The notes below the pieces were generated by a model that did no database searches, had not been told where the DNA came from, and was given only the letters and a program-made list of their open reading frames with translations. From Streptomyces sp. TG1A-8 (lineage in GTDB: Bacteria; Actinomycetota; Actinomycetes; Streptomycetales; Streptomycetaceae): a stretch of DNA of 64,000 bases. Below are positions 50,787-58,977 of the stretch, in pieces. The stretch is taken from the NCBI RefSeq assembly GCF_030499535.1, contig NZ_JASTLB010000001.1, positions 6,882,001 to 6,946,000 on the forward strand. Direction: 5' to 3'. Numbering within the stretch: the first letter of the stretch is position 1; every line of letters starts with the position of its first letter. The translations under genes were made by a program, and so were the position numbers.

Positions 50787-50812
50787 GCTATGTTCCGGTA
50801 CCAGCACATAGC
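50787..50812. promoter_or_regulatory. Toxin-antitoxin operator, 26-bp dyad
   Basis: GCTATGT and ACATAGC arms flank a centre GGTACC with 3-base spacers, so the whole 26 bp has near-perfect twofold symmetry around position 50799/50800. It begins 12 bp upstream of the antitoxin start. The Arc-type antitoxin is expected to bind here and repress its own operon. Confidence 0.7.
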
Positions 50813-50870
50813 AGATGAGTAGGATCGGTCCGGGACCTCGGACCTCAAAGGGGGAGATGGGGTCATTGCG

Positions 50871-51390
50871 GGGACAAGTGCCACCCGCACCGGCCCGCAC
50901 GGCGAGCTGCTCCTGCTGAAGGACCAGAACCGCCGCTGCTGGAACCGCATGCCCATCGCCCGCGGCATCACGGCACAGCACCGGGCCGGGGCCGTGGCCG
51001 CCGGCGCCCCGGGCCCGTATGTTCCCCAGGCGGCCCGGCCACCGCCGCCTGCCACGTGCACGCGTACACCTACGAGGAGACCGACTGGCGCGGCATCGCG
51101 CCGCTGCACGGACTGCTCGCCGTCCGCGCCCCGTCACCCGTCGTCGTGCTCAACCGCGCGGTCGCCGTGTCGATGACCGAGGGACCGAGGCAGGGGCTTG
51201 CGATCGTCGACGCCCTCGTCGCCGAGTCCGCCTTCGCCGGCCACCACCCGCTGCCCAGCGTCCGCGGCGTCCTGCTCGCTCGGCCCGGGCGTGCGGCGGA
51301 GGTGCGCGAGGAGTTCACCCGGGCCGCAGGCCTCGCGCGCAATAAGCGGGAGCGGCAGCTGCTGCTGGGCCGCGCGGCCGTATGCGAGAC
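50871..51390 (+). pseudogene. ECF sigma factor with DUF6596 domain, C-terminal remnant
   Basis: Frames give GTSATRTGPHGELLLLKDQN, MPIARGITAQHRAG and, after a frameshift near 51030, TYEETDWRGIAPLHGLLAVR, PSPVVVLNRAVAVSMTEGPR and GLAIVDALVAESAFAGHHPL. These are the DUF6596 C-terminal domain of a group of ECF RNA polymerase sigma factors. Sigma regions 2 and 4 are completely missing. The 57 bp between the operator and this remnant hold nothing else. Confidence 0.7.
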
Positions 51391-51496
51391 GCAATCTTCC
51401 AGCCCCGAAACCCTGTTCCCATGCGTCTGGGTGGGATCTACAGTTACTCAGCCCCTGCGCGGGGCCTGTGTTCGTGATCCATGGAGGGTCGACCAC

Positions 51497-53542
51497 TTGA
51501 GACTGTTCACGCGCCGCCGTGCTGCGGCGCTCGCGACCGCGGCGGCGCTCGCCGCGGTGGGTGCCCTGGCGAGCGCTCCGGGCGCCGCCGCGGACGACGC
51601 CGGGCCCTGGCCGGGCACCGAGGGCAAGATCCTCACCGACGGCCCGACGCTGGTCGATCCGGCCACCGGGACAGCCACCCAGGTGGGCACCCACATGGGG
51701 AGCTACGCGGCCTGGGCCCCGGACGGCAGCCGGATCGTCTCCGAATGGGGCCCGCTCGCCAGCGAGCGGCCTGACGGCAGCTCGCGCTTCAGCCTGCCCT
51801 GGGCGACGGGCGTGCGCTCCAGCGCCGAGCAGAAGGACATCGCCTTCTGGTGGGGCGGCCGGTACGTCGTCTACTCCACCGGCGGCCAGCTCGTCTACGG
51901 TCCCTCCGACGCCTCGTGGGCCCCCAAGCCCCTGCTGCCGGCCGCCCAGGAGCCGTCCACCGTCTGCGACGAGGACCCGACGGTCAGCCCGAACGGCCTG
52001 GTGGCCTTCTCCCGCCGCATCAACTACGGCTGCTACGACAACGACGGCGTCTGGGTCCACGACTCGTCCGCGAAAACGGTCAAGCGCGTCCTCACCGACG
52101 CCGCACAGCCCGCGTTCTCCCCGGACGGCACCAAGCTCGCCTTCGTCCGCAACGTCGGCGGCGGGCTCAGCCAGCTCTTCACCGCGAACGCCGACGGCAC
52201 CGACGTCGAGCAGATCACCACCGACGGCCGCGGCTACGCGAACCCGTCCTGGTCGCCGACCGGCACCCGGATCATCGTCGACGTCCACACCTCCGGCGAC
52301 AGCTCCGACGTGCACACCACGGAGTACGTCGACGTGGCCACCGGCGCGACGACCACGGTCCCCGGCACGCCGGAGGGCAGCAACCCGAGCTGGCAGCCGC
52401 TGCGCAAGAACTCCGCCGGCCGCGTCTGGGGCTCCGACGTCTACGCCAGCAACATCGCCTCCTCGCGCTGGACGTGGAACACCTACGGCGGCACCAAGGA
52501 CCCGGGCCTGATGGACGCCAAGGCCGCCGTCCTGATCAACCGAGACGACTCGGCGTACTCGCTCACCGCGCCCGCCCTGGCCGCCAAGAAGCACGGCCCG
52601 GTCCTCGGCACCACCAAGAGTGGCCTGACGACCGCGGTGAAGAACGAGTTGAAGCGCACCCTGAAGCCGGGCTCGAACGTCTACCTCATCGGTGGCACGT
52701 CCATCCTGACCAGCACGGTCTCCTCGCAGGTCACGTCGCTCGGCTTCACCCCGAAGCGGCTGTCCGGCACCGACCGCTACGCCACCTCGGTCGCCGTCGC
52801 CAAGTCGGTGACGAGCAGCCCGAAGTACGTCTTTTTGGCCACCGGCACCGACTACCACTCGGCGCTCGCGGCTGCCTCCGCGGCCGGTGCCGACGGCACG
52901 AGCAGCGCGGGCAGCGTCGTGCTCAACAACGGCAACTCGCTGACCTCGTCGGTGAAGTCGTACCTGAACAGCCTGAACCCGAACAACTCCATGATCATCA
53001 CGGTGGGTTCCTCGGCGAAGTACGCGCTGACGCACACGGCCTTTTCCAACTGGCCGTCGACGTACTCGTACTACCCGATCACGGGCTCGACGAACGAGGC
53101 CACCTCGGTCGCCGTCGCCAAGTTCTGGTGGACCGCGCCGAGCACGGCAGCGCTCGCCTACACCAACTCCTGGGGCGGCGGGGTCTCCGCGGGCGCGGCC
53201 ATGAACGTCTTCGGCCCCGTCCTGTGGACCGCCAAGGACAGCCTTTCCAGCGAGGTCAAGAGCTACCTGCTGCGCGAGTCGGCGAGCACGAACTCGGTGA
53301 TCGCGTTCGGCGGCACCGGTTCGGTCGCCAAGGCCGCGCTGGACACCGCGGGCGCCGCGATCAGCGCGAGCGCGAGCCAATTCGTGTACCACCCGTACTA
53401 CGACGGCGTCGTCCCGACGGCCTCCCAGCAGAGCACCTACGCGGCCCGCACCAACGGCGGCCAGCCCGCCACGGTCGCCCGCACCGGCCCGACCGGCGCG
53501 GACCCCCACCTGGACTCGCTCAAGACGGTCCAGCACCAGTAG
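51497..53542 (+). CDS. Secreted protein with beta-propeller and cell-wall-binding repeats (CWB2)
   Basis: The 681-residue precursor starts at TTG 51497, with GGAGG nine bases upstream. Its signal peptide is RLFTRRRAAALATAAALAAV ending near APGAAADDA. Residues 40-310 are WD40/TolB-type repeats (YAAWAPDGSRIVSEWGPLAS, AFSPDGTKLAFVRNVGG, NPSWSPTGTRIIVDVHTSG). The remaining 370 residues hold three cell wall binding 2 repeats, with the signatures LSGTDRYATSVAVAKSVTSS, ITGSTNEATSVAVAKFWWTA and VIAFGGTGSVAKAALDTAGA. Such proteins sit on the cell wall of Gram-positive bacteria. The reading frame is continuous with the sigma-factor remnant upstream, but the TTG start explains the protein best. Confidence 0.85.
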   Translation: MRLFTRRRAAALATAAALAAVGALASAPGAAADDAGPWPGTEGKILTDGPTLVDPATGTATQVGTHMGSYAAWAPDGSRIVSEWGPLASERPDGSSRFSLPWATGVRSSAEQKDIAFWWGGRYVVYSTGGQLVYGPSDASWAPKPLLPAAQEPSTVCDEDPTVSPNGLVAFSRRINYGCYDNDGVWVHDSSAKTVKRVLTDAAQPAFSPDGTKLAFVRNVGGGLSQLFTANADGTDVEQITTDGRGYANPSWSPTGTRIIVDVHTSGDSSDVHTTEYVDVATGATTTVPGTPEGSNPSWQPLRKNSAGRVWGSDVYASNIASSRWTWNTYGGTKDPGLMDAKAAVLINRDDSAYSLTAPALAAKKHGPVLGTTKSGLTTAVKNELKRTLKPGSNVYLIGGTSILTSTVSSQVTSLGFTPKRLSGTDRYATSVAVAKSVTSSPKYVFLATGTDYHSALAAASAAGADGTSSAGSVVLNNGNSLTSSVKSYLNSLNPNNSMIITVGSSAKYALTHTAFSNWPSTYSYYPITGSTNEATSVAVAKFWWTAPSTAALAYTNSWGGGVSAGAAMNVFGPVLWTAKDSLSSEVKSYLLRESASTNSVIAFGGTGSVAKAALDTAGAAISASASQFVYHPYYDGVVPTASQQSTYAARTNGGQPATVARTGPTGADPHLDSLKTVQHQ

Positions 53543-53627
53543 TGCGACTAGTACTCCAGTCTGGTTTCACGATCTGGGTCGGACCCGGCTGGGAACGGGT
53601 ACGGCCACCGCGTGATCATCGGGTGGT

Positions 53628-54160
53628 GTGTGGACAGACGAAGATCGTGCGGTGGCCGCGGGCCATGGCGTAGACCCTGCCCGCTGGCGGGTGATGTTCG
53701 ACCAGGTCACGGCCCGGATCGCGGGTCGGTCCGGCCGAGTTGAACCGAGGGCGGGTGCCCGCGCCTATCTGCTCGGGCTGCTGTCGAAGGCAGAACGGAA
53801 GAACTGCTGGCAGTTGGCCGAGCAGGCTGGTCACGTCCGGGCGGGGCCGCTGCAGCGGCTGCTGCGCTACGCCCGCTGGGACACCGATGCCGTCCGTGAT
53901 GGCCTGCGCGCCGACGTCGTCGAACACCTCGGCACCGACGGCGGGGTGCCGATCGTGGACGAGACCGGCTTCGTGAACAAGGGCCGCGCCTCGGCGGGGT
54001 GCAGCGGCGGTACACCGGCACCGCCGGGCGCATCGAGAACGCCCGGGTCGCGGTCTTCCTCCTTCGGCCCCCGAATCCATCAGCGGCCAGGCTGCTGCAC
54101 TGGTCCACCCGCCCCTGACGTGCCAGCAGCCAACTACACTCCCCACGATGCCTCTGGCCA
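53628..54160 (+). pseudogene. IS701-family transposase, N-terminal part, frameshifted
   Basis: The frame reads GRVEPRAGARAYLLGLLSKA, ERKNCWQLAEQAGHVRAGPL, QRLLRYARWDTDAVRDGLRA and VDETGFVNKGRASAG with the first catalytic Asp. It then shifts frame and continues QRRYTGTAGRIENAQVAVFL briefly. IS701 transposases are about 400 residues; only the first 160 remain. The 85 bp upstream belong to the element's 5' end or to spacer. Confidence 0.75.
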
Positions 54161-54194
54161 GGCCAGATAGCGAAACGCTGTTGGAGTATTAGCC

Positions 54195-54602
54195 GACAAG
54201 TCTGCCACTGCTCCGCTGCTGTGTCCCGAGGATGTCGACGATGCCCTGCTCGCGCCCGGTCATCTCGGTGAGCTATCCCGCTACCTTCCGGTCGAGCTCG
54301 TGGACGCCGCAGTGGAAGAACATCGGGCCATGGAACAGCGTCGGCGACTGCTGCCGTCCCGGATCGGGGTGTACTTCGTTTTCGCCCTCTGCCTGTTTCC
54401 TGTCCTCGGCTACCGGCGCATCTGGAGCAAGCTGGTCTGCGGCCTGGGACGCCTGTGCTCCGTCTCGCCCAGCGAGAAGGCGCTGAGGTGCCTGCGCAGG
54501 CGCTTGGGCCCCGGTCCGTTCCAGGCGCTGTTCTCGGTGGTCGCCGGCCCCCTCGCCCAACCGTCCACGCCCGGAGTGTGCTACGGGAGTCGAGATTGGT
54601 AA
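54195..54602 (+). pseudogene. IS4-family transposase, N-terminal domain
   Basis: The translation ELSRYLPVELVDAAVEEHRA, MEQRRRLLPSRIGVYFVFAL, CLFPVLGYRRIWSKLVCGLG and SPSEKALRCLRRRLGPGPFQ is the N-terminal domain found in front of IS4-type DDE cores in actinobacteria. Homology ends after AQPSTPGV at about 54578, before the catalytic part. No start codon is obvious. Confidence 0.7.
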
Positions 54603-54739
54603 GCGTCGATAATCCTGAGCGCTGTATCGGGTAGTCGGACGCGGTTGACCTTCGCGCTCCGTACAGTGAAATGTGCTGGAGCGCGTACGGAACGTGCTCA
54701 TAGGATGCGCAGGCACTGCATCGACCACCTGTAGGGGAC

Positions 54740-55648
54740 GTGTTGAGAGAGTTGGCCTGCGTCGCGCCAGAGGTTCGGGATCGGCTCGTCGTTCGGTTCG
54801 GCGCTGATGTGCTCGGTTGGTGTGACGGGTTGCCGACCCTCGTCCATGAGCTCGCTGTCCGTTGGCATCTGGATCTTGTTGCGGCGAGCGGCGGAGGCAC
54901 CTCGCGGGTCTTCCGCTGCCTGCAGCGGAACACTGGTGCCTCGGTGTGGCTGAAGCTCACGCCGGAGCCCTTGATCGCGCGTGAGGAGGCCGAAGCCCTG
55001 CGCGCCTGGGCAGATACGCCGTCGGTTGTCACTCTGCTGGCAGTGGACCTCGCAGCCGGGGCTCTGCTGCTGGAGAATGTAGAACCTGGAGTGCCGGTGC
55101 GGCAGCTCGTTTGGAATCTGCCCGAGGTCGCGGCCCTGCTGCGAGATCTGCGGGCCTCACCTCCCGGGCCGGGGGAGCACTCGGTACTGCGGCCGCTCTC
55201 GCACCGGACCGACTTCCTGTTCGACTTGACTGAACGCAGGTTGGCGGCGGCCCGCGCAAAGGGCCTGGTTGTTGCCCCGACGATGCTTAGCCAGGCCCGG
55301 GCGGCGGCCCTGGAGCTTGCAGACAGTGGGCCTGTGGGACTCGTGCATGGTGATCTCCATCCGGGCAACGTGCTGTCTGGTCCGGGCGCCCGCATGGTGG
55401 CGATTGATCCGAGGCCGGCGTGGGGCGATCCGGACTTCGACGCTGTGGACTGGGTGCTTGAAGGAGTTGCAGTTCCAGCCATGCTGGAGGAGAGGATCGA
55501 GGAACTAGCAGCGCTGGTTCCTGGCCTGTCTCCTCATCGTGTGCTGAATTGGTGCCGGGTCCTGGCCGCCCTCAACGCGGTTCCCAGACTGTGTGCGGGA
55601 CGGGACGACGCGGAGACCAAGTTCCTCGTGGCCCTGGCCGACGGCTGA
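54740..55648 (+). CDS. Streptomycin/hydroxyurea-type phosphotransferase family kinase
   Basis: The 302-residue kinase belongs to the APH(6)/hydroxyurea phosphotransferase group. It shows RVFRCLQRNTGASVWLKLTP with the ATP-binding Lys, then the Brenner-type catalytic motif LVHGDLHPGNVLSGPGARMV, and the metal-binding AIDPRPAWGDPDFDAVDWVL. These enzymes phosphorylate streptomycin at the 6-hydroxyl or hydroxyurea, but many family members have no known antibiotic substrate. GTG 54740 follows AGGGG closely. TAGGAT at 54702-54707 is a good -10 and an inverted repeat (GCGCTCC...GGAGCGC, 54655-54685) precedes it. The gene is intact among IS remnants. Confidence 0.85.
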   Translation: MLRELACVAPEVRDRLVVRFGADVLGWCDGLPTLVHELAVRWHLDLVAASGGGTSRVFRCLQRNTGASVWLKLTPEPLIAREEAEALRAWADTPSVVTLLAVDLAAGALLLENVEPGVPVRQLVWNLPEVAALLRDLRASPPGPGEHSVLRPLSHRTDFLFDLTERRLAAARAKGLVVAPTMLSQARAAALELADSGPVGLVHGDLHPGNVLSGPGARMVAIDPRPAWGDPDFDAVDWVLEGVAVPAMLEERIEELAALVPGLSPHRVLNWCRVLAALNAVPRLCAGRDDAETKFLVALADG

Positions 55649-55658
55649 TCCGCCCGGT

Positions 55659-55760
55659 GGCTCTCGCAACCGGCTCAAGCGCCTTCATTACCGGCCAGAC
55701 ACCCTCGACGGCTTCATGGCCGGAATCGGCCTGACCCTCGACGACCCAGCTTCACCCTGA
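55659..55760 (+). mobile_element. IS630-family transposase C-terminal tail
   Basis: The 33 codons GSRNRLKRLHYRPDTLDGFM, AGIGLTLDDPASP and a stop are the end of an IS630 transposase (R.RLKRLQYRPDTLDGF.AGTGL.L). It is the part missing from the same IS subtype at 12.0-12.5 kb. The rest of that element is absent. Confidence 0.6.
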
Positions 55761-55774
55761 CAGCCCGAACGGGG

Positions 55775-55802
55775 CGCCTGACATCGTCAGGCGGATCTTT
55801 TT
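55775..55802 (+). terminator. Rho-independent terminator
   Basis: The stem CGCCTGAC/GTCAGGCG with an ATC loop is followed by gatcTTTTT. This is the only classical U-tract terminator noticed in the window, and it serves the upstream kinase gene. Positions 55803-56105 hold no other gene. Confidence 0.85.
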
Positions 55803-56105
55803 GGTCATCCACGGCCAGCCTTCTTCGCTAAGAACCGGGCCGGTCACAAGGGCGGACATCCGCTTACGTGCGTGATTCCTGCTTGGGCAGTGCCACGCTT
55901 CAGGCCTGAAGTGCAAAGTGATGGTTGTGTCACGGCAAAGGCTTCTCTAATCTGCCACCGCCAGGCTGAACAACGGAAACCGGGTGCCCTCTGTGACGAG
56001 GACACCCGGCCTGCCTGGTGCGGAACACACCGCGCGGCCAACGGCTTTGGCGGGCAGAAGGCCGCAGCGGCACACAGCCCACGCACCAGTTCCACGGAGG
56101 ATACC

Positions 56106-56957
56106 GTGAGTCACCCCAACCGGCTACGCGACGCCATCCACGCCGACGGCACCACCCCTCTGATCGGCGTGTTCGACATGTTCTCCGCGTCCGTCGCGGC
56201 GCAGCACTACGACGGGATGTTCGTCTCCGGGTTCGGCTTCGCCGCGTCGCACTACGGCCTGCCCGACATCGGCTTCATTGCCTGGCCTGACATCATCGGC
56301 TTCGTCCAGCGCCTGCGCTTGGCCTTCCCAAGGCAACACCTGCTCGTCGACATCGACGACGGCTATGTCGACCCGGAGACCGCCTGCCACGTCGTGCAGA
56401 ACCTTGAGGCCATCGGTGCCTCCGGCGTCATCCTCGAGGATCAGAAACGGCCCCGGCGCTGCGGCCATGTCGACGGCAAGCAGGTGCTGCCGCTGGAGGA
56501 GTACTTGGAGAAGTTGAACCTGGTCCTCCAGGCACGCCGGGAGCTGGTCGTGGTGGCCCGCACCGACGCTACCGAGGAAGACGAAATCCTGCGCCGTGCC
56601 AAAGCGCTCGCTGCGACCGACGCCGATGTCGTGCTCGTCGACGGGGTGCGCAGCATCGACTGGATCCACAAGGTGCGGCGCGTCATCGGCGGCAAGCCCT
56701 TGCTGTTCAACCAGATAGCCGGCGGTAAGTCACCCCGGCTGTCCTTGGGCGAGCTGACTGAGCTGGGCGTCGACATCGCCATCTACAGCACTCCCTGCCT
56801 GTTCGCGGCGCAGACCGCCATCGACCGGGCCCTGACCGAGCTGAAAAACGCCGACGGCCGCCTACCGCAGGCCGGCCCGGACACCGTCGGTGTCGCTGAG
56901 TGCCTGGGACTGCTGGAGAAGAACATCAGCCGCCACCACGGGCACGTCCCGGTCTGA
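56106..56957 (+). CDS. PEP mutase/isocitrate lyase superfamily enzyme
   Basis: The 283-residue barrel enzyme shows LIGVFDMFSASVAAQHYDGM, FVSGFGFAASHYGLPDIGFI, the metal-binding LLVDIDDGYVDPETACHVVQ, GVILEDQKRPRRCGHVDGKQ with the EDQ...CGH loop, and LVVVARTDATEEDEILRRAK. Relatives split 2-alkylmalates or methylisocitrate, or make or break C-P bonds (PEP mutase, carboxy-PEP mutase). The CGH motif matches the lyase type. The GTG at 56106 follows GGAGG. A symporter gene is 113 bp downstream on the same strand, which suggests uptake and breakdown of an organic acid. Confidence 0.85.
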   Translation: MSHPNRLRDAIHADGTTPLIGVFDMFSASVAAQHYDGMFVSGFGFAASHYGLPDIGFIAWPDIIGFVQRLRLAFPRQHLLVDIDDGYVDPETACHVVQNLEAIGASGVILEDQKRPRRCGHVDGKQVLPLEEYLEKLNLVLQARRELVVVARTDATEEDEILRRAKALAATDADVVLVDGVRSIDWIHKVRRVIGGKPLLFNQIAGGKSPRLSLGELTELGVDIAIYSTPCLFAAQTAIDRALTELKNADGRLPQAGPDTVGVAECLGLLEKNISRHHGHVPV

Positions 56958-57070
56958 CCTACGGCTTCCCGGGGGGCCGCGTGTGACCCGCACGCCACAC
57001 GCGGTCCCCGCCCTCCCGGACTTGGCTCCGCCAGGTCCTTCCCATGCCACCGGCTTCAAGGCGGGAACGC

Positions 57071-58114
57071 ATGCCCCCGACACTCACTGGCGCGCTCCGC
57101 GACCTGACGCGCCGCGTCGACTGGTACATCGTTGCGCTGTTCGGCGCCATCGGCATCGCCGCTCTTTTCCCTGCCGAACGGGAGACGGCCGCGGCCGTCT
57201 CCTGGCTGACCCGGCTGGCGATCGGCCTGCTGTTCTTCCTCTACGGCGCCCGGCTCTCTCCGCGTGCTGCGCTCGACGGCGCACGGCACTGGCGGCTGCA
57301 TCTACCCGTTCTGGCGTTGACGTTCGTCGCCTTCCCGCTGCTCGCGCTGGCCGCCGGGCTGATGCCCGACCGGATGCTCGGCGCCGAGTTGACCGCCGGC
57401 GTGCTCTTCTTGGCCGTGCTGCCGTCCACGGTCCAGTCCTCGATCGCCTTCACCTCCATGGCCCGCGGCAACGTGGCCGCAGCCCTGTGTTCCGCATCGT
57501 TCTCCACGGTGCTGGGCGTGGTGCTCACGCCCGCTCTGGCGGTCGTGCTGATCGGGCGCAGTGAGGACGGAGGCGTCCCCTTCGGGTTGAGCCAACTCAG
57601 CGATATCAGTCTGCAGTTGCTGCTGCCGTTCCTCACCGGGCAGGCGGTACGGCGCTGGATCGCGGACTGGCTCGGCCGGCACCGCACCGTGATCGGCCTG
57701 TGTGACCGGGGCTCGATCCTGCTGGTCGTCTACGCGGCCTTCAGCCGTGGCATGACCACGGGCATCTGGCAGCGCGTGTCACCGGGACGGCTGGCCGTGC
57801 TCAGCGTACTGGTTGCGTTGCTACTGGGCACCGCCCTGCTGCTGGCCGACCGCTGCGCACGGATGCTGCGCCTGCCCCGCGAGGACCGCGTGACCGCAAT
57901 TTTCTGCGGCGCCACCAAAAGCCTGGCCAGTGGGCTACCCATGGCCTCCGTGCTGTTCCCGGCAAAGGAGGTCGCCATGACGGTGCTGCCCCTGATGCTG
58001 TACCACACCCTCCAGTTGGTGGTGTGTGCCGCGCTGGCCCGCCGGCTCAGTCGACGAACACTGCCACCCAGCCCGACCAGCACTCCTACATCCGCGTCGG
58101 CTAGAGCTTCGTAA
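57071..58114 (+). CDS. Bile acid:sodium symporter (BASS) family transporter
   Basis: The 347-residue inner-membrane protein has about ten hydrophobic helices, starting [20 protein letters not shown]. It contains the BASS crossover segments [20 protein letters not shown] (helix 4) and [24 protein letters not shown] [20 protein letters not shown] (helix 9), the latter typical of the PF13593 subgroup. BASS carriers move organic anions with Na+ or H+. The ATG at 57071 has GGCGGGAA upstream; the ATG at 57044 has no ribosome site. It follows the lyase gene and likely carries its substrate. The 3' end overlaps a cold-shock gene remnant on the other strand. Confidence 0.88.
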   Translation: MPPTLTGALRDLTRRVDWYIVALFGAIGIAALFPAERETAAAVSWLTRLAIGLLFFLYGARLSPRAALDGARHWRLHLPVLALTFVAFPLLALAAGLMPDRMLGAELTAGVLFLAVLPSTVQSSIAFTSMARGNVAAALCSASFSTVLGVVLTPALAVVLIGRSEDGGVPFGLSQLSDISLQLLLPFLTGQAVRRWIADWLGRHRTVIGLCDRGSILLVVYAAFSRGMTTGIWQRVSPGRLAVLSVLVALLLGTALLLADRCARMLRLPREDRVTAIFCGATKSLASGLPMASVLFPAKEVAMTVLPLMLYHTLQLVVCAALARRLSRRTLPPSPTSTPTSASARAS

Positions 58115-58248
58115 CGTTCTCTGCCTGGGGCCCTTGGAACCCTGGATCACGTCGTACTCGACCAGGTCATCCTCGCACAGCTCCTTGAAACCGGTGGACT
58201 GAATGGCGGAGAAGTGGACGAACACGTCCGGGCTGCCGTCGTCCGGGG
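58101..58248 (-). pseudogene. Cold-shock protein (CspA type), N-terminus lost and frameshifted
   Basis: The minus strand reads [20 protein letters not shown] and [18 protein letters not shown], the RNP-2 and C-terminal part of a cold-shock domain. One C is missing in the run after GSKG, so the normal ending QAENVTKL appears only in the next frame. The first 25 residues, with the KGFGFI RNP-1 motif, are absent. Confidence 0.75.
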
Positions 58249-58268
58249 GTCTGTCCTAAGGAGGCCTA

Positions 58269-58967
58269 CTAGTCCTGGGCCGGTGAGCTGGGGGTGGGGC
58301 CCGGCTCCTGGACGGGAACGGCGTACACCAGTAGGTTCCGCTGGTAGCCGCCGCGTTCGCGGTCGTACGGGGGTGCGCAGGTGACCAGGGTCAGGACCGG
58401 CCGTCCATAACGCCGGAACACCTCCTTGGGGAGGCTGTCCCCGTCGACCACCTCGCGCGCCGTCACCTCGTACCGCATGGTGGGCGCGTCCCGGCGGGCG
58501 ACGGTGACGGCATCGCCCTTGCGGACGTCATACAGCTTGGCGAAGGCGCCCAGGCGGCCGGTGCGGTCGTCCACGTGGCCGATGAGGACGGCGGATCCGG
58601 CCCGCGCGCCCGGCGCGGGGCCGTATCGGTACCAGCCGGCCTGCCGGGCGTTGCCGGGGATCTCCACGGTGCCGTCGTCCTCGACGCCGACGCTCAGGAC
58701 ATGGGCGTCCAGAGAGACCCGTGGGACGCGCAGCGCCGTCGGCTCGGGTACCGGGCCGGGCGGGCTCTCCGCCTCGCCCGGTCCGCCGTCGTTGGCTTCG
58801 GAGGAGTGCCCGGCCGTGGGCTCCTGGGCTTGCGGCCGGGCCCCGAAGTTTGACGGCACCGAGTCCCCGGACGGCCACAGCGACCAGACCAGCAGCGCCG
58901 CCAGGACGACCGCGGCGGCCGCTACGGCCGCCGCGGAGGATCGCCCGCCCCCGCGCGAGGACCGCAT
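58269..58967 (-). CDS. Class F sortase
   Basis: The 232-residue protein has an N-terminal membrane anchor (AAAVAAAAVVLAALLVWSLW), a Pro/Glu-rich linker, and the sortase barrel. The catalytic His is in SAVLIGHVDDRTGRLGAFAK, and the Cys and Arg are in VLTLVTCAPPYDRERGGYQR. The YGP and D(V)RKGD motifs are those of actinobacterial class F enzymes. The ATG at 58967 overlaps the 3' end region of the upstream DUF4397 gene, so the two are cotranscribed. Sortases join surface proteins to the cell wall, and the biological substrates of class F are poorly known. Confidence 0.9.
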   Translation of the reverse strand: MRSSRGGGRSSAAAVAAAAVVLAALLVWSLWPSGDSVPSNFGARPQAQEPTAGHSSEANDGGPGEAESPPGPVPEPTALRVPRVSLDAHVLSVGVEDDGTVEIPGNARQAGWYRYGPAPGARAGSAVLIGHVDDRTGRLGAFAKLYDVRKGDAVTVARRDAPTMRYEVTAREVVDGDSLPKEVFRRYGRPVLTLVTCAPPYDRERGGYQRNLLVYAVPVQEPGPTPSSPAQD

Positions 58968-58977
58968 GGGCCGGCCG

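Noticed and set aside
51134..53536. An 800-codon open frame on the strand opposite to the CWB2 gene
   Set aside because: It is a GC-rich antisense frame: the residues are mostly Arg, Gly, Val and Ala with no motif, while the plus strand has a signal peptide and known repeats.
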